DNA of 33,153 nucleotides from Candidatus Eisenbacteria bacterium. GTDB taxonomy: Bacteria > Eisenbacteria > RBG-16-71-46. A program made the position numbers and the translations under genes. Shown here in pieces: positions 1-6,729 of the stretch. Under the pieces are notes generated by a model. The model was given only the letters and a program-made list of their open reading frames with translations, searched no databases and was not told the DNA's origin. Numbering within the stretch: position 1 is the first letter of the stretch; every line of letters begins with the position of its first letter. The stretch covers positions 1-33,153 of the forward strand of contig JABFRW010000013.1 in NCBI GenBank assembly GCA_013140805.1, given 5' to 3'.

Positions 1-62
1 CCACGAGTGAGGCGCGAGCGAGGTGCCGGTCGGAACGCCGTACGCCCGCGCCTCACTCGTGG
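1..62. repeat. Perfect 16-bp inverted repeat at the window edge
   Basis: Positions 1-16 are the exact reverse complement of 47-62, with a 30-base spacer. Both arms lie inside the CHAT coding frame. The left arm may continue beyond the window. Confidence 0.7.
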
Positions 63-2127
63 TCAGCGCGAGCACGATGGTGGTGTCGGGGGAGGTGTAG
101 AGGTCGAGCAGGAGTTCGCCGGGCTTGAGGACGCGCTGCTGCAGCTGGGTGGCGGTTGCGAGGCGTGCCTCGCGGGTACCCGCGCTCGGGCGCGCTCCGA
201 GCCGCTCGGACACGGTGCGTGCCCGGAATCGCTGCACGCCGTCGAATGCGGCGCGCACCCGCGCGTCCGAGTCGAGTCCGGGTCGCGGCGTCAACAGCGC
301 GGCGAGGTATTCGCACGTGAACCGGCCCGAGAAGTCGTCGAAGACCTGCAGCCACAGTTCGTTGTTCGTCGAACTCCGCCAGCGCTCCCACACCTGCGCG
401 GCGCGATCGAACCACAGCCGCGCGGAGTCCGCATCGCCGAGCTGGCGATAACAACTCGCAAGCCGCGTGAGTTGCGTCAGTCGGTCCGCCCCTTGGATGC
501 CCAGCGGGGGCTCCCGCCACGAGAGCGCGGCGTTGCGGAGCGCGGGCAGGGCCGCGCGCGGCCGCCCGAGCCGGTGTTGCAGCATCGCTCGGCTCACTTC
601 GAGGTCGAGCAGAATCGTCGATGCGACACGCCCGCGGAGCCGCTCGACCTGGGCATCGAGCAACGCGACCGCCGAATCCGGCTGGTCGAGTCGAACCAGC
701 GTGGCGACAAGCGGGGCGGTGATGCGGGCCGCGCCCTCACCCGAGATCGAGTCCGAGAGCGCGATCGCCCGGCGACCGAACGCGGCCGCCTCGCGCAGCC
801 GCCCGCGTTCGCGACGAACCACCCCGAGCTCGCTCAAGATGAGCGCCCGCGGCTCGAGGCTGTTGAGCCGCATCGCGTCGGGGAGCACTTGCAGAAGGAC
901 CGAGTCGGCTTCGTCGTAGCGGCCGAGGTTCACGTACACGAGCGCGAGGTTGTAAATCGGGGTGAGCGTCGCCGAAGTCATTCCGAGCTCGCGATACGCG
1001 ATCAGCGCCGTCCGGTAGTGACTCGCGGCCTTGGAGGGGTCGCCGTTCGCGTGTTCGAGCGCGCCGACGTTCGACGACACTTCGGCAACAGACATGCGAT
1101 CCCGACGCGCGCTGGCACGAGCGAGCGCGTCGGCGTAGAGCTCGCGAGCTTCGTCGATCTCGCCCAGCGCTCTGACGGATCGCGCGAGCGCGATGCGCGT
1201 GAACAACTGCCCGCGCCCGTCCATGGCAAGGTCGGCGATCGCGACCGCCTGCCGGCTCAGTCGCGCCGACTCGGCATAGCGGCCGCTGCCCCGGGCGATC
1301 GAGGCGAGGCCGAGGAGCGCCCAGCTCTGCTCGGCGGGCTGGCGCGCCGAGCGCGCGTAGCCGAGCGCTCGCTCGTAGCCGCTGCGCGCCTCCGTGGCAC
1401 GGCCGCGCAGCTCGGCGGCTCGCGCGAGATAGCGGGTCGCACGCGAGAGCCCGACGGCGTCGCGTGAGTGCCGCAGATCCGGAAGCACCGAGCGCACCTC
1501 GCGCTCGGCTTCGTCGATCCTTTGCGTGTTCAGATGGGCGACGGCGCGCCCCAGCATCGCGACGACCCGCAGGTCGGCACTCTCACGCTGAGAGGCGAGC
1601 ACCAGCATCGAGTCGAGCAACGCGAAACCGGCCCGGGACGCGCCCACCCGCTGGAGGCTGTCGGCGGTCGCGAGCAACGGCGCATAGCGCTGCCAGCGAT
1701 CCGAGGCGGCCAACGCGACGTTCGCGCCGAACAGCATGAGCGCTGCGAGCGCAAGGCCCGCGAAGGTTCGAATCACGCCCGCGCACCACAGTTCCGCGCC
1801 TCGCGACTCGATCACCAGCCGGGTGAGTCGCGCGCCTCGACACGGACCTTCGAAGCACTCGCCGCTGTCGGGGCGGTAGCGGGCCCCGTGGTGACAGCAC
1901 ACCAGCGCGTCGTAAGTCTCGTCGAAGAAATGCGAGTCACCGAAGTCGAGCGGCAGCGACTGATGCCGGCAGGTGTTGACGTACGCGTAGGCTTCGCCCT
2001 TCCAGCGGACGGCGAATGCATCGCGCGAAACCCCGTCGATCGTCACGGAGAATCGCACGGCCGTGCCTTCGCCGAGTCGCGAGGCGTCGGCGATCACGCG
2101 CACGGGTGTGAGGTCCTCTCGAGTCAC
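1..2127 (-). CDS. Rieske [2Fe-2S] - TPR - CHAT protein, partial (C-terminus off the window)
   Basis: Seen: an uninterrupted minus frame of 709 codons from GTG 2127 to the left edge. Residues 1-115 are a Rieske domain with C53-x-H55 and C77-x-x-H80 (CCHHG), the four cluster ligands. Residues 118-141 are a hydrophobic stretch ending in ALAA that looks like a signal peptide or membrane anchor. About 150-640 are helical TPR-type repeats. From about 655 a segment reading GELLLDLY...TTIVLALT resembles the start of a CHAT (caspase-like) domain; its His/Cys dyad would lie outside the window. Odd: GTG at 1776, in frame, would be a natural start for a separate secreted TPR-CHAT protein, and TGA at 1775-1773 overlaps it. 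Removing one G from the GGG run just before it would end the Rieske protein there. So this is either a true fusion or two genes joined by an indel. Known: CHAT proteins are often TPR-linked proteases. The substrate is unknown. Confidence 0.75.
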   Translation of the reverse strand, partial: MTREDLTPVRVIADASRLGEGTAVRFSVTIDGVSRDAFAVRWKGEAYAYVNTCRHQSLPLDFGDSHFFDETYDALVCCHHGARYRPDSGECFEGPCRGARLTRLVIESRGAELWCAGVIRTFAGLALAALMLFGANVALAASDRWQRYAPLLATADSLQRVGASRAGFALLDSMLVLASQRESADLRVVAMLGRAVAHLNTQRIDEAEREVRSVLPDLRHSRDAVGLSRATRYLARAAELRGRATEARSGYERALGYARSARQPAEQSWALLGLASIARGSGRYAESARLSRQAVAIADLAMDGRGQLFTRIALARSVRALGEIDEARELYADALARASARRDRMSVAEVSSNVGALEHANGDPSKAASHYRTALIAYRELGMTSATLTPIYNLALVYVNLGRYDEADSVLLQVLPDAMRLNSLEPRALILSELGVVRRERGRLREAAAFGRRAIALSDSISGEGAARITAPLVATLVRLDQPDSAVALLDAQVERLRGRVASTILLDLEVSRAMLQHRLGRPRAALPALRNAALSWREPPLGIQGADRLTQLTRLASCYRQLGDADSARLWFDRAAQVWERWRSSTNNELWLQVFDDFSGRFTCEYLAALLTPRPGLDSDARVRAAFDGVQRFRARTVSERLGARPSAGTREARLATATQLQQRVLKPGELLLDLYTSPDTTIVLALTTSEARAYGVPTGTSLAPHSW

Positions 2128-2181
2128 GGGCGCACGATAGCGCGGTAGCCGCTCGCGCGCATCCGTGGCAGGATCGGCGCC

Positions 2182-2730
2182 ATGCGCACCTCACCCCGTC
2201 CGCAGATCGCCGTGTTCGGCTCCAGTACCGCGCGCGAGTCCGACCCGGCGTATCGCGTCGCCTACGAGCTCGGACGCGAGCTGGCGACCGCGGGTGCCGA
2301 TGTGATGACGGGCGGATACTCGGGAGTGATGGAAGCGTGCTCGCGCGGCGCCCACGAGGCGGGCGGACAGGTCGTGGGCGTGACCGTCGAGCTGTTCGAG
2401 AAGCGGGGCCCGGCCAATCGCTGGGTCACCGAGCGCGTGCACACGCGAACGCTGTTCGAACGCCTCGAACACCTGATCACTCGAGCCGACGGGTTCGTGG
2501 TTGCGACCGGAAGCGTCGGCACCCTGGCGGAACTCATGCTGACGTGGAATCTGCTCGCCGCCGGCGGCCGCCCACCGGCTCCGCTGGTGCTCATGGGCCG
2601 CCACTGGCACGCCTGGATCGACGCGCACCGGGAGCCGGATCTGGTGCTGGCAGAGCTCTTCCGGCACCTCATGGTGGCCGATACGCCGGCCGAGGCGGCC
2701 CGCCTCGCGTTGGGCTCCCGGGAAGTCTAG
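2182..2730 (+). CDS. LOG/SLOG-family nucleotide-binding protein (TIGR00725/00730-like)
   Basis: A 182-residue Rossmann-like protein. Residues 9-14 (IAVFGS) form the first strand and turn. GGYSGVMEA near residue 38 matches the family's glycine-rich nucleotide loop. ATGSVGTLAE around residues 108-117 sits where LOG cytokinin-riboside phosphoribohydrolases have PGGxGTxxE; here the Pro and second Gly are replaced by Thr and Ser, while G, T and E remain. LOG enzymes cleave nucleoside 5'-monophosphates to free base and ribose phosphate. With the altered loop I would not assert that reaction. Start ATG 2182 has an AGGA-like sequence about 10 bases upstream. It is divergent from the Rieske-TPR-CHAT gene with 54 bases between starts, and is followed by a decayed kinase gene, so it is probably monocistronic. 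Confidence 0.8.
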   Translation: MRTSPRPQIAVFGSSTARESDPAYRVAYELGRELATAGADVMTGGYSGVMEACSRGAHEAGGQVVGVTVELFEKRGPANRWVTERVHTRTLFERLEHLITRADGFVVATGSVGTLAELMLTWNLLAAGGRPPAPLVLMGRHWHAWIDAHREPDLVLAELFRHLMVADTPAEAARLALGSREV

Positions 2731-2772
2731 CCGCCGACTCTCAACTCCGGCCACGTTCGACCGAGGCCCTAG

Positions 2773-3949
2773 CCGGGCCCGGACCTCCAGGTGCTGTTCG
2801 AGTCCGAACCCGGGCTCTATCGGGTGCTGACTCCCAATCTGCGGATCGTGGCGGCGAGCGAGCCTACCTGGCCGCCACCAAGACGCGTCGGACCCAGATC
2901 ATCGGCCGACAGCTGTTCGACGTACTCCCGGACAACCCGGACGACTCGTCAGCGACCGGGGTGAGCAACCTGAAGGCCTGGATGGGTCGTGCGATTCGGA
3001 CGCGCGCGGCCGAGTCGATGGCGGTGCAGAAGTACGACATCCAGCGCCCGGACTCCGAGGGGGTGGCTTCGAGGAGCGCTACTGGAGCCCCATCAACGCG
3101 CCGGTGCTCGATCGATAGGGCGGCTCGAGTTCATCATTCACCGGGTCGAGGACGTCACCGAGTTCGTCGGGCTCAGCCTTCAGCCGCGACCAGGAGTTCG
3201 GACACGTGAAGGCGGACCTGAGCCAGATGGAGCAGGTCTTCATGAACCTTGCCTCAACGCCCGCGATGCGATGCCCGACGGCGGATCGCTGCGCATCGAA
3301 GTGTCGAACATTGAGCTCAAAGTCGACCAACGCCCACCCGAGCCTTCGCTGCGCTACGGGCACGACGTCGTGGTGACAGTCGCCGACACCGGAATCGGGA
3401 TGAACGAGGAGGTGCGCAGTCGCATCTTCGAGCCGTTCTTCACCACGAAAGCGACCGGCAAAGGCACCGGGCTCGGGCTCTCGACCGTCTACGGCATCGT
3501 GAAGCAGACCGGAGGGCAGGTCGTGGTGCGAAGCTCGCCCGATTGCGGCTCGAGCTTTCGCCTCTATCTTCCGCGCGCCGATGGCGTCCCCAGGGCGATC
3601 GAGAGCCGTCCGGTCAAGCTCCAGCTGCCGAGGGGCGCCGGCCGGCAGTGCGGCCCTCGAGATCCTGCTTGGATTCGACGGTCCGCTCGATCTGCTGCCC
3701 AACGATGTCGTGATGCCCGGAATGAATGGCCGCGTGCTGTCGCAGCGGGTGGCGGCGATCCACCCCTCGGCTCGACTGTTGCTGATGTCCGGATTCGCAG
3801 GCGACGCGCTGCTCATGCCGGGCACGACCGGTCCGCAGCCCGAGTTCCTGCAGAAGCCATTTACACTCGCTGAGCTGGCACGCCGGGTGCGGGAGGTGCT
3901 CGATGCGGCATCGCCCGACTTCGGAGCGAGCGAGTCGCAGGCGGCCTAA
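2773..3949 (+). pseudogene. Decayed PAS - histidine kinase - receiver hybrid protein
   Basis: Fragments of one hybrid kinase lie in order but in shifting frames. A PAS start (2773-2865, VLFESEPGLYRVLTPNLRIV) loses frame at about 2863, where one base is missing, and continues as AYLAATKTRR...MAVQKYDIQRPDSEG to about 3060. It shifts again into FEERYWSPINAPVLDR, which meets TAG 3116-3118. It then resumes as EFIIHRVEDVTEFV. The HisKA region with the phospho-acceptor His is absent: the sequence jumps at about 3200 to the ATPase N-box (QMEQVFMNLA), with another one-base loss near 3253. The HATPase part ([14 protein letters not shown]) runs to about 3580. The receiver has lost its first strands and resumes at about 3647 with DVVMPGMNG and a QKPF lysine, ending at TAA 3947-3949. 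No start codon fits. Many separate lesions make real decay more likely than sequencing error. Confidence 0.88.
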
Positions 3950-3959
3950 ACCGCCTGCG
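3936..3959 (+). terminator. Perfect 9-bp hairpin over the pseudogene stop codon
   Basis: CGCAGGCGG (3936-3944) and CCGCCTGCG (3951-3959) pair perfectly around a 6-base loop that holds the TAA stop of the receiver remnant. There is no following T tract, so it is an unusual terminator candidate. The stem lies only 25 bases upstream of the next gene's ATG. Confidence 0.45.
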
Positions 3960-3972
3960 CGCCCGAGTGTGG

Positions 3973-3978
3973 CAGAAT
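3973..3978 (+). promoter_or_regulatory. Possible -10 element CAGAAT placed for a leaderless transcript
   Basis: CAGAAT ends 6 bases before ATG 3985. No good Shine-Dalgarno sequence precedes that ATG and no convincing -35 is visible. The spacing matches a -10 box whose transcript would begin at or near the start codon. Inference only. Confidence 0.25.
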
Positions 3979-3984
3979 CACGCC

Positions 3985-5160
3985 ATGAAACCCGCGCTCG
4001 ACACCTCGACTGATCCGCTTCTGACACACCGGGAGCAGTTCCCGACCCTCGAGCACACGCTGCACTTCATCTCCCATTCGCTCGGGGCCATGCCACGAGG
4101 CGTCGAAGAGTCGCTCGCGGGCTATGCGCGCACCTGGCGAGAGCGCAGCATCCGCGCCTGGGAAGAAGAGTGGTTCGAGCTGCCGACCCGGATCGGCGAT
4201 CTGCTCGCCGGGATCTTGAATGCGCCGGTCGGCAGCGTCTCGATGCACGGCAACGTGTCCGAAGCGCAGGCGCTGTTCCTCTCGGCGCTCGACTTCGCAC
4301 CGCCGCGCAATCGACTGGTGTGCGGCGCCGAAGACTTTCCGTCGATGCTGTACCTGTACGAGGGGCTGGCGCGTCGCGGAGTGGAAGTGGTGCGGGTGTC
4401 GGCGCGTGAGGGCCGCCACGTGCAGGTCGAGGACCTGGTCGAGGCGATCGACGAGCGCACCGCGGTCGTGGCGATCTCCCATGTCATGTTCCGCACGGCG
4501 CAGGTGCTGGATCTGGCGCCGATCACGGCGCGAGCGCACGCCGCGGGCGCGCTGACGCTGATCGACGCGTACCAGTCGGTCGGCACCGTTCCGGTCGACG
4601 TCTCGGCACTCGGTGTGGATGCGCTGACCGGCGGCTCGGTCAAGTGGCTGTGCGGAGGACCCGGGGCCGGCTATCTGTATGTCGCCCCGCGCGTCGCCGC
4701 AGGACTGAGTCCGGCGGTCACGGGTTGGATGGCGCATGAGAATCCGTTCGACTTCGACTCGGGTCCGATGCGGCGGCACGCGGGGGCGAGGCGCTTCTGG
4801 ACGGGTACCCCATCGATTCCGTCCTACCTCGCGGCGCGTCCCGGATACGAGTTGGTGGCGAGTGCGGGCGTGACGACGATTCGCGCCAAGTCGCTTCGCC
4901 AGACTGCGCGCATGATCGCGTGGGCGGACGAGTTCGGTATGCGGGTCAGCTCGCCACGCGACGCCGCCGCGCGCGGCGGGACCGTGGTGCTCGACGTACC
5001 CGGAGCTGCTCGTGCATGCGCCGCGTTGCTCGCGCGTGACGTGCTGCTCGACTTTCGACCTGGAGTGGGCTTGCGCCTCGCGCCGCACTTCTACACCCGA
5101 GACGCTGAGGTGGACCAGGTGATGCGGCAGGTGCGCGATGAGGTGCGAGGGGCCGGCTGA
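3985..5160 (+). CDS. Kynureninase-like PLP-dependent enzyme (class V aminotransferase fold)
   Basis: A 391-residue fold-type I PLP protein. The N-terminus HFISHSLGAMP is the class V/kynureninase opening loop. SMHGNVSEAQALF near residue 85-97 is the cofactor-phosphate region. DAYQSVGTVPVDV carries the Asp that contacts the PLP ring nitrogen. GGSVKWLCGGPGAGYLYV has the Schiff-base lysine K220. Kynureninases cleave L-kynurenine or 3-hydroxykynurenine to an anthranilate and alanine. Class V members also include cysteine desulfurases and aminotransferases, and no other tryptophan-degradation gene is nearby, so the substrate is open. A GTG at 3967 would add six residues (ending at the Met); I prefer ATG 3985. 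It follows the pseudogene hairpin and is followed by a long foldback, so it looks monocistronic. Confidence 0.82.
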   Translation: MKPALDTSTDPLLTHREQFPTLEHTLHFISHSLGAMPRGVEESLAGYARTWRERSIRAWEEEWFELPTRIGDLLAGILNAPVGSVSMHGNVSEAQALFLSALDFAPPRNRLVCGAEDFPSMLYLYEGLARRGVEVVRVSAREGRHVQVEDLVEAIDERTAVVAISHVMFRTAQVLDLAPITARAHAAGALTLIDAYQSVGTVPVDVSALGVDALTGGSVKWLCGGPGAGYLYVAPRVAAGLSPAVTGWMAHENPFDFDSGPMRRHAGARRFWTGTPSIPSYLAARPGYELVASAGVTTIRAKSLRQTARMIAWADEFGMRVSSPRDAAARGGTVVLDVPGAARACAALLARDVLLDFRPGVGLRLAPHFYTRDAEVDQVMRQVRDEVRGAG

Positions 5161-5195
5161 GGTGCATCGCCGGCCACGTCTCAGAGCCCGCGGAT

Positions 5196-5276
5196 CGAGA
5201 CGGGGCGGCTCAGGGCTGGTCGCCGCGTGGCGACCCTGAGCGCCACCCCGCCCGAACCGTCTCGGGCTGTGCCCGA
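5196..5276 (+). terminator. Long compound stem-loop after the kynureninase-like gene
   Basis: Nested pairing: CGAGACGG 5196-5203 with CCGTCTCG 5257-5264; GGCGG 5204-5208 with CCGCC 5248-5252; CTCAGGG 5209-5215 with CCCTGAG 5234-5240; TCGCC 5220-5224 with GGCGA 5229-5233 around a GCGT loop. A smaller alternative hairpin, TCGGGC/GCCCGA (5262-5276), overlaps the right arm. It begins 35 bases after the stop codon. Role as terminator or structured RNA is inference; there is no T tract. Confidence 0.5.
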
Positions 5277-5447
5277 AGTGTCAGTGCCAACACGTTGCTG
5301 CACAGTGAAGTACATGGCCGAGCGAATTCGCCACTCGGGCGCCCGGTCACGGCAGGCCACTTGCTCCCTTCCAGTGTGAGCCGCTGCCCGGCCGACCGGC
5401 GCGATCTGCTTCCGGGGCCTTTAGAGGCGCGGTGTCAGGGAGGACTC

Positions 5448-5672
5448 ATGAAGAGCCGTTATGCAGTGACCTGGGCTCGCATCGACGGAACCCAGGTGCC
5501 GATCGAAGAATTGCCGCTCGAGGAGCTGCGCGATGCGCGGCTCGCGCTGATGCGTGAGGACCTCGAGGACGCGATGACGATGTCGTTGTTCGACGCGATC
5601 TCCGCGGAGCTCGCGCGCCAGACCTCGCCAAACGGCAAGCACCCTCGCGACGCGTGGCCGATGGCGGCCTGA
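5448..5672 (+). CDS. Small hypothetical protein, 74 residues
   Basis: Start ATG 5448 is set by a strong GGGAGG Shine-Dalgarno sequence ending five bases upstream. An in-frame ATG at 5295 has no such site and the extension looks non-coding. The product begins MKSRYAVTWARIDG, then an acidic, leucine-rich segment (about 20-58) likely to form one or two amphipathic helices, then a short polar tail. There is no signal peptide, membrane segment, Cys or metal motif. I do not recognise a family. A hairpin with a short T run follows, so it is probably transcribed alone. It could be a small regulatory or adaptor protein, but nothing in the sequence fixes that. Confidence 0.65.
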   Translation: MKSRYAVTWARIDGTQVPIEELPLEELRDARLALMREDLEDAMTMSLFDAISAELARQTSPNGKHPRDAWPMAA

Positions 5673-5705
5673 CGCGACGCAGCATTCGAGTTCGCGCCGA
5701 CGCCC

Positions 5706-5724
5706 CGCCCCGTGCGGGGCGTTT
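5706..5724 (+). terminator. Rho-independent terminator-like hairpin
   Basis: CGCCCC (5706-5711), loop GTGC, GGGGCG (5716-5721), followed by TTT. It lies 34 bases after the stop of the 74-residue gene. Confidence 0.6.
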
Positions 5725-5830
5725 CGCGTTGCGGACCGGGGAGTTGCCGCCGCACCCGGCCGCGTCGCGAATCCCGCTCCGCTCACGCCTCGACCTCTGG
5801 TAGATTCCGGACGGCATCGAAGTACCCGCA

Positions 5831-5873
5831 CGCCTCACTCGTGCTCGCACGAGGCCGCGCGATGACTCGTGCG
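5831..5873. repeat. Inverted and direct repeats of ACTCGTGC in the thyX leader
   Basis: CTCGTGC (5838-5844) and GCACGAG (5847-5853) form a near-palindrome with a 2-base centre. A second ACTCGTGC copy follows at 5866-5873. This could be an operator or RNA hairpin ahead of thyX. The 13-mer CGCCTCACTCGTG at 5831-5843 also occurs at 49-61, and inverted at 2-14. Confidence 0.4.
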
Positions 5874-5920
5874 ACGGCGCGTGCCCCCTCGCAACCTCTC
5901 GCATGACGGAGCCCTCACGC

Positions 5921-6721
5921 ATGGACGCCGCCACGATGACCTCGCGCCGACCGCTGCGCACGATCCAGGAGCCAAGCGTCTACCTGGTCGGACGCCAGAC
6001 GCTCGACACGGACGCGATCGACGAGTTTCTCGCCGACCACGAAGTGAGCTGGAAGACCGACACCGAAGTCGGCGCCGAGGCGCTCGCCGAGATGGCAGGG
6101 CGCGTGTGCTACATGAGCTACGGCAAGGGCCGCCGAACCAATGCGGAGTTCATCGGCCACATCGTCGAAGTCGGCCATGGTTCGGTGCTCGAGCACGGGG
6201 TGTGGAGCTTCATGATCACCGGTGTATCGCGATCGTTCACGCACGAGTTGATCCGCCATCGCCATTTCTCGTACTCGCAGCTGTCGCAGCGTTACGTCAA
6301 CGAGTCGGATTCGGCGTTCGTGATCCCCGATCCGATCGCGGCCGATCCCGCGCTGAGAGCGGTGTGGAGCGAGGCCGTCGAGGCCGCGCGCATGGCCTAC
6401 GACCAGCTGGTCGATGGCCTTCAGGCCAGGTTCACCGACATCCCCGACGCCACGTTGCGCCGCAAGCTCGCACGCCAGGCGGCGCGGTCGGTGCTGCCGA
6501 ACGCGACCGAGACCAAGATCTTCATGACCGGCAACGCGCGCGCGCTGCGTCACTTCATCGAACTGCGCGGGAGCGAGCACGCCGACGTCGAGATTCGCAA
6601 GGTCGCAGTCGAGGTGCTCAAGCTCATGCAGGTCGAGGCGCCGAACATCTTCGCGGACTACACGCTGGTGCCGCTCGGCGACGGAACGCTGGCGACCCGC
6701 ACCGAGCACCCGAAAGTCTGA
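5921..6721 (+). CDS. thyX: Flavin-dependent thymidylate synthase ThyX
   Basis: ThyX methylates dUMP to dTMP using methylenetetrahydrofolate, FAD and NADPH, replacing ThyA. The ThyX signature RHRxxSxxxxSxR is present as RHRHFSYSQLSQR from R112. CYMSYGKG, HGSVLEHGVWSF and LRHFIELRGSEHADVEIR (late substrate-binding segment) all match the family, and 266 residues is within the normal range. Start: ATG 5921 has GGAG nine bases upstream; ATG 5903 (six residues longer) has no Shine-Dalgarno site and is the alternative. fdhD follows after 8 bases, so the two are likely co-transcribed, with the kinase pair behind them. The leader carries ACTCGTGC repeats. No thyA is present in the window. Confidence 0.96.
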   Translation: MDAATMTSRRPLRTIQEPSVYLVGRQTLDTDAIDEFLADHEVSWKTDTEVGAEALAEMAGRVCYMSYGKGRRTNAEFIGHIVEVGHGSVLEHGVWSFMITGVSRSFTHELIRHRHFSYSQLSQRYVNESDSAFVIPDPIAADPALRAVWSEAVEAARMAYDQLVDGLQARFTDIPDATLRRKLARQAARSVLPNATETKIFMTGNARALRHFIELRGSEHADVEIRKVAVEVLKLMQVEAPNIFADYTLVPLGDGTLATRTEHPKV

Positions 6722-6729
6722 GGGATCGG

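Noticed and set aside
7-1467. Long plus-strand open frame of 486 codons
   Set aside because: It is the antisense mirror of the TPR-CHAT coding frame. Its product is Arg/Glu-rich low-complexity sequence, while the minus frame gives TPR repeats and a Rieske motif.
3946-5088. Minus-strand open frame of 380 codons
   Set aside because: It is antisense to the kynureninase-like gene, whose PLP motifs are clear; the minus product is Arg/His-rich with no domain.
5869-6729. N-terminal extension of the fdhD frame
   Set aside because: The frame stays open upstream only because it crosses thyX out of frame; ATG 6730 gives the normal FdhD length.
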